From the NCBI GenBank assembly GCA_029721435.1, contig CM056580.1, positions 75,913,367-75,977,366 of the forward strand: DNA of 64,000 bases, in the 5' to 3' direction. The DNA is from Gymnothorax reevesii. Lineage: Eukaryota > Chordata > Actinopteri > Anguilliformes > Muraenidae. The notes beneath the pieces are model-generated. The model had not been told where the DNA came from. It saw only the letters and a list, made by a program, of their open reading frames with translations, and made no database searches. This document shows positions 1 through 11,070 of the stretch, one piece after another; position 1 is the first letter of the stretch; each line of letters starts with the position of its first letter. Both the position numbers and the translations under genes were made by a program.

Positions 1-105
1 GAACGCATCCTCTAAATGGACTTCACTTTGCAGAATGAACAGAAATACTGTACTATATGTCCCTGGTGTCCACAACTGTCAGTGTATGCGTCCGCCTTGG
101 AGTAT

Positions 106-1736
106 ATTCAGGCTAGGCTTGGGCCAATTTCCGATATTACCGATATCGCAATATTTGTCGTCATATGAAATATTTTTTAACATTATCGAACATCGAACAG
201 CTGTCACGGCATCCTCGGATTCTAATTTTACCTTTATACTCCTCCTTCTTTTTCGAGCGAAAATCAATCAAAAATAACTGCTGAATTATTTGGGTATGCC
301 TGCAGGTAGCTGCAGTGTTTCAGTACCCAGACATGGCAGATTTAGTCGCAAAAAAGAATGCGAGCTCGCACATTTGGCAACATTTCGGCTTTCAACCAGG
401 GGAAAATGAAAGTTTGTGTTGGAGTGTGAACGGTTAAAAGGAAAGAAGCCCTTTCTCTTCCCCTGCAGCTGGCCCGCGGTAAATTTACAGAGGTTTTAGC
501 AGTAGTAATTTAATGAGTGTAATTTCAAAAGACAGTAAAATTGACCAAACATATTTCCCCCATGAATGGGCTTTACAATTGCGAACTATGACAAGTTCCA
601 CCCGCTGTCCCCAGGGTAAATCACAAGCTTGGAAAAAAAACAAAAAAAAAAACACGGTAAATACTCATCTAGCCTGTGTTCTTGTTTCCTGATGGAAGAC
701 CTGAGAAGCGCTCAGCGCTGCGAGTGATTCGAATATCGTTTTGAATTTACTAAACACGCCGTTTTTCAGATTAACGTTTAATGAGAAGTGAAGGATGACC
801 TATGCCAGACGCAAAAAACGCAAGGCTTTGGAGAGGCATTTCAACACCAGCAATTACGTGCGATACCCATGTCAGAATGAGCTAAGATGTAAAATGTGTA
901 TTGCTTGTATTGTCTGCCATGGGTTCTGGACCATAAATGGATATTCTGAGCGGACGAAAAGGCTGGTGAAATGATCATCAAACGGTAAGATATTTCAATA
1001 GGGTGCTGTGCCTAGTGATTTTACATTGGCTGCTCCGCCACTGTCCTGTGTATGTTAAATTTTATAAGGAAAAACATTAATTATTCGGAATTACTGAGAT
1101 AATGAAATGGATTGACCGGAAATCACATTTTTAACACTGTGTCAATATGCCCTATTATTTTTAACAGCCTATATTTATTAAGAACAGCATGGATCAAATT
1201 TTGGATCAAAAAGCCGGCACTGATCGCCCAAGCTTTTCAGTATACCGTAGATAGCTCAAAATGCAGCCTCTGACGTATCCTGATCCAATTGCTTAATGCT
1301 AGATGTTACAGAGGAGTCCTCCAAATGTGGTAATTTTCCAAAAATGCTAACTGCTTGATGATCTGCTAACAACTGGAAAAAACCCGCTTTGTTTTCATTT
1401 GAGATTAAATGTCTCACACACCCACTCGTCTTTAGGAGGGATCAAAGTTGGGGCAGATCAATAGCGATTATGCAACCTATTACATATATGCAAGTGTTTT
1501 AAATTTATCAAATATAATTATATATATAATTAATTTTTAACAGCAAATGTGAGCAAAACTGTCACAGTGTACAGCCCTGAGCATATCAACCTCTCAGCCA
1601 TTACTTATTCATAGGCTAGGCTACGCATCATTAACCAGCAACCCCACACCCCAACGATAATATCCTCTATCGCGATATTTGGGCGGGACAATATCGAAAT
1701 ATTTAATTTTAGATATCGCCCAAGCCTAATTCAGGC
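106..1736. mobile_element. Non-autonomous hAT-like DNA transposon with intact 8-bp target duplication
   Basis: The sequence ATTCAGGC occurs at 106-113 and again at 1729-1736, a perfect 8-bp direct repeat as expected of hAT insertion. Between them the element (114-1728) starts TAGGCTTGGGC and ends with its exact reverse complement GCCCAAGCCTA, an 11-bp terminal inverted repeat. Subterminal sequence on both sides is rich in ATATCG/CGATAT words (about 138-160 and 1665-1715). The TAGG..TGGGCGATAT style of terminus is common in fish hAT-type MITEs. I see no transposase reading frame inside, so it is probably non-autonomous. The superfamily call rests on the duplication length and terminus style. 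Confidence 0.8.
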
Positions 1737-4006
1737 CTTTATAAGCCAGGGATAGGACTTATAGCACAAATGAGTATTTCATCAGTAGCCAGGGACTCAG
1801 GTTAATAATGTGCTCTGACCTTGTAGTCCCATTCAGAATTGTATCTGCAGAGTTTTAGACGCTTGCCAATTGCAAATGAATAGCTGCAAAGATTACTTTA
1901 TTCCAACATTCAGCCTCCTGTGTGGGACTTACGCGTGTATTCGCATCTTAGCACTGATTTTGAATGTAATCTGTTGTGCAAAAAATTTGTTTCATGTCCA
2001 GTGTGTGTGATAGCACCTTTAGACGGAGAGAGATTGGCTGAAAAACGCAAGGCACAGGACAAAAGAGGTTGCATAGGTGGGCAAGAAACAATGCAATGGA
2101 AGAAAATTGACTTTTTATTTTCCATTACATAACGCACATCACGCAACTGCAGTGATCACAAAGTTATCAAGTTGTTGTTGCCACAGTATCCGGATTTGCC
2201 AGATGTACCATAAAATGAACATTCCTTGATGAAGTGAGAAGTAGCGCAATGGTAAAGGAAAGGCTCAATTCCAATTGGACAAATAGATGTTATATGATCA
2301 ACAATATCTCAGGTGTCAAATATCCATTTCCTGTAACCATATAATTCAATGTTTACCTTCTTTTGAAACCGAACTTTACAGGGACCTACTAAGTGGATAA
2401 TACAAAACCTCAGCCACAGACATTTCTAACTCCTTGGCACATGAATAGTGCCTTTGATGTCTGCAAAGCAGAGATTAAAACCCCTTCCTTTGAAATAACT
2501 GTCTCTAACCTCAGTAGAAAAAATGTGAGGGAAAATTTGTTTTATTAGGCTTTTAAACTCCAATCAACCTCCAAAAACGATTTACACACAAAAAAAAAAA
2601 CTGACTGAATTCAGCTATTTCAGTTCAAATGCCAAACCAGAAATTTATGGCAATGCAGCATGCAGCTTGTTCAGTCTGTTTTCAAAGAAAAGGCCTGCAT
2701 ATTAAAAAAAGAGCTTAACTTCAGCTCATATTTTCAAAGCTTACTACTACATTACGCTCGTCACTTACAAAGTATTTCTGTCATCTATCTTTGCCATTAA
2801 ACATAAAATCAGAGCATAATATTTCTGTCATTCGTTTTCACCATAACACATAAAACCACAAATGCACAAATCATCAACAATACTGAAATAATTTCAATTG
2901 TATCCAAGCCGATCATATAACAAACTTATTCATTCATATATAAAAAAATAATATTTATGTGGCTATTTGGAGTTGAAATCGAGTGATGGACCGTCGTTTT
3001 GTCAAAGAAAACAAAAAGACTGGTCAATTAGTTCTGTCCTCTCGTGTCACTGAAGTCATACAATCAGACACAGCAGTTAACAGGAGCAGAGATGCTGTAA
3101 ACCTCAGACTCAAATAAAGGAGCCTGACAGAGACATGGGCCATCACCACACACCAAGTCAAACACAGAATGAATATTTTAGCATGTGCTGGTACAGATAC
3201 TTTCCGTTTGCAGCAATGGCTGTCTGAGCAAATTTGTTATGCCGCTGCTTATGGCTGTTTCACATTATCTTTCGAACTGAACACGCTTTCCTAATGTAAA
3301 TCAACGCTGATTCAGCCCCATCTGATTGCAAACAGCCCTCCGAAGTCAGCGCAGACCAACTATGCATACAAATAAAATACCAGAAATCAAGGTACGCTGT
3401 ACATTCGAGCAAATGCTTTGAAGTTATCAATATTTCACCAGCTGGAGATCATGCACCAGACAAGAAATAAAATTTAAGCGAGTCTGGGTCATAAAACTGC
3501 CAAGTTTTATGGACTGTTACAATCATTTTTATGCGCTCATTTTCATGTTTAATGAAATGTTCAGTGCTGGGTTAAAGGGCAGACAGGATACAGATTTCAT
3601 GATTATCTAATGACCTGTGAGCAAGCAAAAAAAGGGCTGCAGGCAAAAAAATACTGTATTCAAAATACACAATGAACTCGGGGGTATGAAGGCCAGGCAG
3701 ATTAGTACAGTTTTTGTGGCAGCAGAGTAATGAAAATATTACCTGACTTCTGTACTAGAAAATGACTAGCCTCTCACTGTAATTCCCTCAGCGAGAATAC
3801 TGCATATTTCTGTGGGTGATTCCACAGTAGGGGATAAGGGATCATTAGTCCCATGAGAAAGAGAAATATGGAGGTAACTTGAAAGACAGAGTGGGCCAGG
3901 AACAGCCAGCCCAGTGCAGCCCAGTGTGTGAGGCAGGGCGCAGATGCCACTGACTGTAGATGGACACGGTCAGAAGAATGAAAATTCATTCAAAGCCATT
4001 GCTCAC
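1737..4006 (-). other. zmat4: Intron of zmat4 following the coding exon (first part, seen to position 1)
   Basis: This is sequence downstream, on the minus strand, of the exon donor at 4005-4006. No stretch encoding the continuation of the first ZMAT4 zinc finger (Ser-Arg-Lys-His style) followed by a donor could be found between 1 and 4006, so the next coding exon is probably outside the window. The interval is AT-rich single-copy-looking DNA with short A runs (for example 2590-2600). No repeat family was recognised here. Confidence 0.6.
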
Positions 4007-4108
4007 CTCGTAATGTGCCACCCGCTGGGACTCGGAAATGAGCTGGGCGCTGCACACTCGGCAGTAGCTGTCGGTGAAAAGTCCCTGATCCACTTCTGTA
4101 GACTTCAT
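4007..4108 (-). CDS. zmat4: zmat4 first coding exon (zinc finger matrin-type protein 4, codons 1-34)
   Basis: Reading the minus strand, a pyrimidine-rich tract ending in TTCTACAG lies directly before an ATG at 4108-4106. An open frame of exactly 34 codons follows and ends in ..HYE at 4007, followed by the donor GTGAGC (4006-4001). The peptide contains [18 protein letters not shown], close to the start of vertebrate ZMAT4, which begins MKS..DQ.LFTDSYC.VCSAQL as I recall it. It holds Cys16 and Cys19 (C-x2-C) and His32 of a matrin/U1C-type C2H2 finger. The second His would lie four codons into the next exon, so the intron splits the finger. ZMAT4 is a nuclear protein with four such fingers and a poorly defined, probably dsRNA-related role. 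Only this exon is seen. The paralogous ZNF346/ZNF385 families share the finger type, but the N-terminal wording fits ZMAT4 best. I could not tell zmat4a from zmat4b. Confidence 0.88.
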
Positions 4109-4135
4109 CTGTAGAACACACGGCGGGAAAGGAAG
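4109..4135 (-). promoter_or_regulatory. zmat4: Splice acceptor of the zmat4 coding exon
   Basis: On the minus strand this reads as a C/T-rich tract (TTCCTTTCCCGCC) followed by GTGTGTTCTACAG and then the ATG. The AG immediately before the ATG means that the exon carries no 5' untranslated sequence if this acceptor is used, so the 5' UTR must come from an upstream exon at higher coordinates. Confidence 0.8.
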
Positions 4136-5094
4136 CAGATTACTGTATTGTGCATTAATGTGGAATCTTCTAGACAAAAAAAGCTGTCTAATGATGATAT
4201 CATTGATTCTTCGGGGCAGGACGTTATATCTGCCTAGCGCAGACCCAGGAGCTCATTTCGGTCTCACGCTGAGCTATACTGAAAACCAGCCACAGAATTA
4301 TAATTGAAGGATAACTCCTGTGCAAAGACATGGGGAAAGATGCATACTTTACACTCATTGCTTGCTTCATATTTTGCAGCTTAAAGTGGTAAATTTGTCA
4401 AAGGCACTCAAGTATTCCCATTACCTACTTGAGCAGTTCGACCAGAATGTAATGCAAATTAAAATTCACAGCGTTAAATTGAGGCATGACTATCACCTCT
4501 TCAAATCAGCCTCACCTCAATCAGCGCCTTAAATTTCCCATTAGTGAAAATCTAATACAAGTTATTACGCATTACTTTCTAATGGTAGAATAGATATTAG
4601 CATGTACTGTATATAAAGCCCTGAATATTCAACAAAAGTTTATATGAGGGGGTGTGCATGAGACTGACATGACATGGCACCAATCGTTAGCATGAAATAA
4701 TCTTCATGAATATTTATGACTGTCATTAAATGTCATTCGTTTATTAACCCTAACCCTGATTAAAATTACATAATGACCGAGGGACACTTAATGACAACTT
4801 AATGACTGCAGTCAAGGACAACGTACCCTGTAGAAGGTTGGCTGCACCATGACGATGCTGGTATACGCATGATAGAGAGAATATACTGTCTCGTAAGCCT
4901 ATGGTAGATGTAGCTCATAAGAGAATGGCCACACCGCCAAGGTGTTGGCACCCATATAAGGAGGTTACCAAATGGCCTCGAGATAGCATGCTCTCTGCAA
5001 GGTCAATGTACACTTGTACATCGCAGAGAATGGCCACACCGCTTCAGTGCTGGCTCACTCATAGCTGATCTCTTCGTGTGAGAACGACCTCACT
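4136..5094. other. zmat4 upstream intron; short spaced direct repeat, otherwise featureless
   Basis: This is intronic sequence upstream of the zmat4 exon on the minus strand. AGAGAATGGCCACACCGC occurs at 4920-4937 and again at 5025-5042, 105 bp apart, followed in both copies by related sequence (AGGTGTTGGC and CAGTGCTGGC). TGTACACTTGTACA (5007-5020) is a small hairpin between them. These may be the edge of the neighbouring Tc1-like remnant or an older tandem duplication. Nothing else was recognised. Confidence 0.45.
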
Positions 5095-5915
5095 TCATCC
5101 TAAAGTGAAGCCCATCGACCGCCGTGGTAAACTTGCAGATGGGCTTGTGCATGGTTGGGCTTCAGCTGTGAAGTCATCGTGGGTACTCTGGAATGCAATC
5201 CCACTCGGCGCAATGTGCGACCAACTGTGCCTTTGCTCTGTGAGGGCTGCCTACAAATCAATCTGAAGCTCAATCTCATTGTAAATTGCAGGTGCATCAC
5301 TTTGCGAATCATAGATCTTGCTGCCCGCTCAGTTATTTCATGAGGAAGTTCTTGTTGGCGGCAGGTCAACAATCATACCATGGTCCTTCTACTTACAAAT
5401 AAAGCTCTGATTGCACTCATGGGGATATTGAGCGCACTGGATATTTTCCTGTGCCCCATTCCATCATTATGATGCTCAATAATTACTTTATAGAGGTCTC
5501 AGGTAAGCTCTTTCGTCTAAGCCACTGCTGAAAACTCCACGTGTGGCAGCTAAATCAAAAATGTTGGCTTTTCAGTGCGTGAGGCTGTTTAAAGTGCCAG
5601 TCATCTTGCTTGCCAGGTTCTGATTGGCTGCTAGATAATTGCAAATAAAGTTGAACCAAAAATCATTACAATGTGATGTCTTAATATTTGATTCAGAGAT
5701 ATTTTTCTAAATGTGCCCCATAGTTTTGCATGGGACTACTGTATTATTTTGCTAAAAAAAAATTTTCTAATGCCCATTATACCCAGAGCATTTATCACCT
5801 TTATCGCAAAATTTTAGTTTTATCACTGCGCTAGAAGTGTATTAATTATTTTTAAAAATCACGTCTTATAAAAAAAAATCATCTGTATCAAATACCTTTG
5901 CACCTCACTGTACAC
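5095..5915 (-). pseudogene. Tc1-like transposon remnant: 5' region and transposase N-terminal half
   Basis: On the minus strand, from about 5480 down to 5100, broken frames read HNDGMGHRKIS, then ITERAARSMIRKV, then GTVGRTLRRVGLHSRVP and LKPNHAQAHLQ. This is the order of the two helix-turn-helix DNA-binding parts of Tc1 transposases (an early HTH, then the TVRRTL..GLHSR segment). Stops and frameshifts separate the pieces. No catalytic D,D,E region follows at lower coordinates, so the C-terminal half is missing. The 5515-5915 part would be the untranslated leader. A terminus-like CAGTGAGGTGCAAAGG (minus strand, about 5912-5897) may be one end; its partner was not found. Confidence 0.6.
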
Positions 5916-6660
5916 ACGTATGGAATCTGCATAAAATGAAAATACATCAATGATTATAGGCTCTCGCTTACACCCTGAACCAAACATACAAATATTTGCT
6001 ATTAAAATGTAGGAATTTCTTTTTGTTGTCCAGCCATTTTTGAAACACTGGGACTCAAAGTCTTAAAGCACTGACCGATTGTACAAAGGGAGTTCTTTTT
6101 GTCCTGTTACATCCATTCATTTTCATTGTTTAGCCATTTTTCCGGCTCATTCATACTTCCAGGTAGTAACCCCATTACATTTGTAAATGTTGAACCTACT
6201 TAGCACATTAAGAGAACCATTCAACTTTTTGTTATTTTTTATACTTTGAACAACTTTAGGCATTTAAAAAAAATCACTGTTTTAGTAACTGCAACTTCAA
6301 TCACATACCCTCAACTGCTTTTATTTACCCTTTCAAAATTTACAAGCAGAAGCAAGCACACTAATTTTCAACTTTTCTATTTCCATATATATAGTTCATT
6401 ACATTGTTAAATATGTAATGTGATTTTTTTTTTTTAATCCCTCCACCCCCACCCCACCATTTTTGGGGGTCTACTGAATTCAATCAATTACTATAAATTT
6501 CTCAAAAGACCCCACATCCACCCCCAACTCCCACCACAGCACCCTACACCCACTTATACAGATGATACAGTGAAAGGACAATGACATAAACTAGAATGTA
6601 AATATATACAAAAATGGGTAAATTGAAATGAGAACAAACAGCATTCCTACACCAATACAT
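5916..6660. other. Intronic sequence, T-rich, no recognised element
   Basis: AT-rich sequence with a T run around 6424-6436 followed by a C-rich, pyrimidine-biased stretch (about 6440-6535). No coding or repeat signature was recognised. Confidence 0.4.
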
Positions 6661-6674
6661 ACATTGATCATAAT

Positions 6675-6795
6675 TTATATATCTATATATATATATACAC
6701 ATACACACACACACACATATATATATACATATATATCTATATATACAGTATATATGTATATATATATATATGCACACACACACATATATATATAG
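6675..6795. repeat. Compound (TA)n/(CA)n microsatellite
   Basis: Interrupted runs of TA and CA dinucleotides, including ACACACACACAC near 6705-6717 and TATATATATATA near 6757-6770. Open frames across it on the minus strand (isoleucine/tyrosine/cysteine runs) are artefacts of the repeat. Confidence 0.95.
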
Positions 6796-7075
6796 TGAAT
6801 TACCCGTGGCGAGAATAATTTCTTGTGACGACCTACGTCCACGTACCAACTTTCATGAAAATCTGTCCAGGGAGATGGGAGATGCGAAAAATTGACCTTT
6901 GACCCCAGTGACCTTGCCCTTTCAAAAAACTAACCCCTCAAGGACAATTCCAGGGACAACCTACATAGACCCACCAAGTTTGGTGAAGATCCGTCAGAGG
7001 ACCTCGGAGGAGTAGGGGAACAAACCGACAGACAGACAAACAGACAGACAGACAAACGTTCCTCAAATTATAGTA
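6796..7075. repeat. Dispersed repeat with TGACCT half-sites and (GACA)n tail
   Basis: The segment begins with GTGAATTACCCGTGG and ends in a run of GACAGACAGACAAAC words (7027-7060). Between them is a sequence style I associate with short interspersed repeats of aquatic animals ('..CCAAGTTTGGTGAAGATCCGTC..'). It contains TGACCTTTGACCC (6893-6905), a direct repeat of TGACCT with one-base spacing, and TGACCTTG at 6909-6916. No terminal repeats were found and the class is unknown. Confidence 0.6.
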
Positions 7076-7105
7076 TGATATATATACACACACACACATA
7101 CACTC
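7076..7105. repeat. Short (TA)(CA)n microsatellite
   Basis: TATATATACACACACACACA directly after the dispersed repeat. It is probably an extension of its tail, or the 3' end of the neighbouring minus-strand LINE. Confidence 0.85.
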
Positions 7106-7249
7106 ATGCTTTAGCAAATATAAATTCATGCAAACACAGACGAAGATATCATATATTAATGGACTTACACACATTTACTCACGTTATTTTCATTCCCATC
7201 CTTCTGCTACTCTCAGCTCCCTTCATCTATCCTTATACACACCCAACCC

Positions 7250-8765
7250 ACTGTTTTCATGTGCCATCATACATTCAGTTTTACTGTGATGTTTAACGAA
7301 GAGTTTGAATCTCTCTGTCCTCAAAGCGTCCACAGATTTAGATTTAAAAATGAAAATTTTGCCAAGAAGTATTATAATATTTTTCCGGAGTCATTTTTTA
7401 GACTGCCCAGAAGTATGGTGGGCAAATCCAGTGTAAAATTACTTGAATATTAAGCCAGTCACCTCTGAACCCCTGTCCAAAACAGACCTACACAGGGGCA
7501 GAACCAATATAAATGTTCCACTGACTCAACCTCTTCACCACAGAATCTACACAAATTGGACCCCTCAATTCCCCAAATATGAAGCATCTTTTCAGTGGCC
7601 AAAAATTCATATATTTAAACTGAAAAAATCTTATTGACGAATCCATTGTTGTTTTGAAAATTAAATTAAAGACCTGATTCCGTGGAATCGGAAAACCTAA
7701 CATATACTCCCAACCAAGAATCTAGAATATTGTGAGGATTGGCTCTCTTACTTATGTATCGTTCCATTTATGCAGCTTTTTTCAATCCACTGAAAGTTTT
7801 TCATAGATAGTCTACAGACAAGCTCCTTGTTACTTCCTTTAACAATTCTTCTTTTCCATTTTAGTGGTATGGCGGCCGCAACCAATTGATTGTACTTTTG
7901 TAAAGAGCAAACCTTGCCAAAAATGTCAATTAACTCTTCATAAGACATTAATTTACCTTCATTATTTACAATATCATTTATAAGAATAATGCCAGAATCA
8001 AACATATTTTTCCAAAAAATAAATTTCTTACCAATAAAGATGTTAGAATTGAACCATATGATTTGTTGCAAAATTTCCTCTGTATTTTCTGGAGAATAGA
8101 ATTGGAATTGCAGCTTTGTATGGCTTCCATTAAAAACGGGGAAAGATTAATGGCCAGTTACTTATTGAATTGTGAGAACTGGGGAACTGGGGGCATTTAA
8201 TCTGTAGAAAGGGAAACAGTCCCTTTTTCAAAATCGGGTGTACATTGTCTAATAGTCTCCTGGAAAACCATCTTGGGTTTTAAAAAACTTTGGAATCAGG
8301 GAGGCTTTGAGTGAGAGATTCAAAGCTCTTAAATTTAACAGTTTTAGGCCACCTGATTCATATTCATTGTAACGGTAAACACGCTTAACTTTATCTGGTT
8401 TACCACTCCATATAAATTTGAAGATTTTTTTCTCATATTGTTTGAAAAATGATTCACTTGGTGAAGATAATGCCATAAACAAGTATGGAAATTGAGACAC
8501 AACTAAGGAATTAATAAAGGTGATTTTACCATAAGTTTTTTATTGAAATTAACTTCTGAGAGATTATCCATGTTTTCAGGAATATGAATGCCGAGCATAT
8601 CAACTGATCCATTCTTCCACTTTATGGGTAGATTACACTGTAAGGTAAATTTAGTGTTTTTCAGAGACACTATCCTTAGTATTGTGCATTTGTCATAATT
8701 AGTATGTATTATGTAAAATCTCCTTCCAACAGTGAACTCTGACAAGTCAGGTACAGCTGGCAAAT
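7250..8765 (-). pseudogene. Tx1/L1-type LINE: C-terminal reverse-transcriptase ORF remnant
   Basis: On the minus strand from 8765 to about 7250, broken frames give in order VDMLGIHIPENMDNLSEVNF (thumb-region start), FPYLFMALSSPSESFF, KIFKFIWSGKPDKVKR, GGLKLLNLRALNLSLKASLI, then IIWFNSNIFIGKKFIFWKNM and LMSYEELIDIFGK. The end (7570-7490) reads LCRFCGEEVESVEHLYW followed by FCPCVGLFW, which carries the C-x2-C-x7-H-x4-C knuckle typical of the C-terminus of L1/Tx1-clade LINE ORF2. Frameshifts occur near 8500, 8250, 8080 and 7700. The catalytic YADD core and the endonuclease are absent, so this is a 5'-truncated dead copy. Assignment to Tx1 rather than L1 proper is by sequence style only. Confidence 0.85.
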
Positions 8766-9240
8766 TGCAATAGAGTTGAGATATGCTGTGACTCTGGAAT
8801 TAAATGACAAGCCTTGGCAAGAAGTTATTTTCTTAATGTGTTCTCTTCAAAAAACTAGACCTACGCTGTCGGCGGCCGACAGCAAGGGGTATATTCCCAA
8901 AATTCCCCAATCCTCAAAGCCCCCTTTATTAGATTCCCTTTTACTAGACCTACAATATGAGGCAAATTTGAAGCCTGTGTAAGTAATTGTTCCAGAGATA
9001 TGGTTAAAAAACTGATTTTTTTCAATATATAATGCCACCTGGTGGCAAAGCTAGGAGTGCATACTTGCCCAAAATCTAATCAGTTCATCCTCTCTACCAT
9101 ATCTTCCCACATGCTAAAAATGAGAGGCCAATGTAAAGAATTTTGTGAGTTATCGCGCTAACGGCTAAAATCTGCGGATGCAGCGGGTGGGGCGAAACCA
9201 TGATATCCCCGAAACTCGTATTTTGGGGATATAATAGTTA
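8766..9240. other. Unclassified segment, possibly an old dispersed repeat
   Basis: It includes a perfect palindrome CTGTCGGCGGCCGACAG at 8867-8883 (8-bp arms, one-base centre) and, at 9100-9160, sequence of the type 'CATGCTAAAAATGAGAGGCCAATG' that looks repetitive by style. No termini or coding capacity could be identified. Confidence 0.35.
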
Positions 9241-10857
9241 GTTGTTTCTATTCTCAATAACTAGTTTTGCACCGTTCCCATGAAGGGTACCATTTCCTTG
9301 TTGGGAACATCAATCCCTCTTTATAATGTTGGCAAAACCCATGAAAACAAGGCTAGGCCAGTAGAATATTATAGCTGTTGCTGCCCAACCATACCTCAAC
9401 ATATTATATTTGCTTTTTTAATTAAACTGTCATGTAAAACAGAGTAAAATGACCATTTACTCAAAATACAGGGTAGTTTATGTCAGACTGGAGTGCCTGT
9501 GATATAGGTCCAACTACAACATTTAAGCTGGTATAACTTCTCATAATAAAGTTTTACTACCTCAGTAGCAAATTTTCCATTGAGAACATTACAATGCAAT
9601 TTACTGTCTGTTCTTTCTGGTTGCGAGTCCTGCTGCAGGTTTCCCTTGGGAGGCATCAAGACTCAACAAAACAAGAAAAGTCACCGTCAAAGCATAAAAA
9701 CTGCAACAGGAAGTGTCTGGTAATATCAAATCCAGTGCCTTGAAAACAGTACTCTCCACTCTGATTTCTGAAAATATTTTAAAATAGTCACTCTGAATGG
9801 TTTTGAATTTTGAAACAAAATACAGAATGATATCAGACCATGGGAACAGAGTACACGTATAACTGGAGTAGAAAATGCACTTGCATGGGTGATAAAGTAC
9901 TGAAGTTTGATAACTTTTTCCATGAAATAAGTTGAATAATAATTCCAAAAATATGAAAAAACTTTTTTCCATCATATAGTAAATTAACAGAATGAGTGCA
10001 TTAGATTACTGGCCATTTTATAAGATAAGTGGTATTGTTATTTTGCAGCGTTGGTAAAAAGCACGCCAGTGATTCAGCCAAAACGGCCTGGCAGTGCTAT
10101 AAAATCGGACAAAATGAAAAAATAATAGAATTTCTTTATCAGTAAAAAATTCCGGAAGGGATTTTTCTCAGAGAATTAGATACCATGGATTACAAAGCTT
10201 TAGGTTTTTGGCTGAGTTCCACCTCTGATGTTTTTCATTTAAATGTGTTTTTCAGAAACCTGAGGCAAATTGTACAGGTAGGAGGGAGCATTAAAAAAAA
10301 GTACAGAGAATCGCTGAGAAGGGGGGGGTGGTGTTGCGACATAGAGGGGAAGAAGCTTTAATCAAACATCAAATATGATGGAACAGTTGGGGCCTTCAGC
10401 CGCTTCCTGTCAAGATGGGAAATTGACAGACCAAAACAAATCACCTCAATGGGAAAAGGCCTTTTCAACGGCAGGATGTTTTTCGCCTGAGCAAATTAAC
10501 CATGAGTGAAGGTAGATTTCCCAGGTATCTTAGTTTATCAGGTTCTCTGGCCCAGACCCTAGACAACATACAGACAGCCCTCACTCCATCTATTTCTTTT
10601 CAATTTCCTTCGACCAACTATAACATATTAATATTGCATCCAGTAGGCAGTGACTCAGTGTGAGAAAGGTCAGGGAGAAATTACAAATCAATCAAGGTAA
10701 GATGGGAAACGTGAGTGCTTGGTGCAAATTGCACGGCGGGTAAGCAGTTATTTCATTTCAAAATTTATGGCTCATAACCATAATATTACTCTGGTTACGA
10801 ATGCTTTGGGTCCTATTGTAGCATTTATTTTCTGACCAAAATCAAAGAACACTAAGC
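9241..10857. other. Intronic sequence without recognised features
   Basis: A run of eight G occurs at 10321-10328. A 124-codon open frame on the minus strand (9975-9601) starts with ATG but shows no recognisable domain or supporting splice context, so I treat it as chance. Confidence 0.4.
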
Positions 10858-11062
10858 CAGGGGTCCCCAATCTTTCCCAGAAAAGGGCCGGTGTGGGTGC
10901 AGGCTTTCATTGCAACAGGGCAATTACACACCCGATACTACTAGTCAACCCCTAGACTCTTTGCCAATAAGCTTAATTAGTAGCATTAGGTGTGCAGCTG
11001 CTTGGTTGCAATGAAAGCCTGCCCCCACACCGGCTCATTCTGGGAAAGACTGGGGACCCCTG
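10858..11062. mobile_element. Palindromic hAT-like MITE (205 bp)
   Basis: The element begins CAGGGGTCCCCAATCTTTCC and ends GGAAAGACTGGGGACCCCTG. The inverted repeats are similar over about 58 bp (..CCGGTGTGGG.GCAGGCTTTCATTGCAAC). The flanks CACTAAGC (10850-10857) and GTTTAAGC (11063-11070) share TAAGC, consistent with a decayed 8-bp duplication. CAGGGGTC-type termini with 8-bp duplications are typical of hAT MITEs. There is no coding capacity. Confidence 0.8.
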
Positions 11063-11070
11063 GTTTAAGC

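Noticed and set aside
4745..4760. Telomere-like TAACCCTAACCCT
   Set aside because: Only two units and no extended array, so it is chance.
6544..6849. Ile/Tyr/Cys-rich open frame over the microsatellite
   Set aside because: It is produced by translation of TA/CA dinucleotide repeats.
9601..9975. Open frame of 124 codons with ATG, minus strand
   Set aside because: There is no domain, no coding-type composition and no splice context; a frame of this length is expected by chance in 64 kb of AT-rich DNA.
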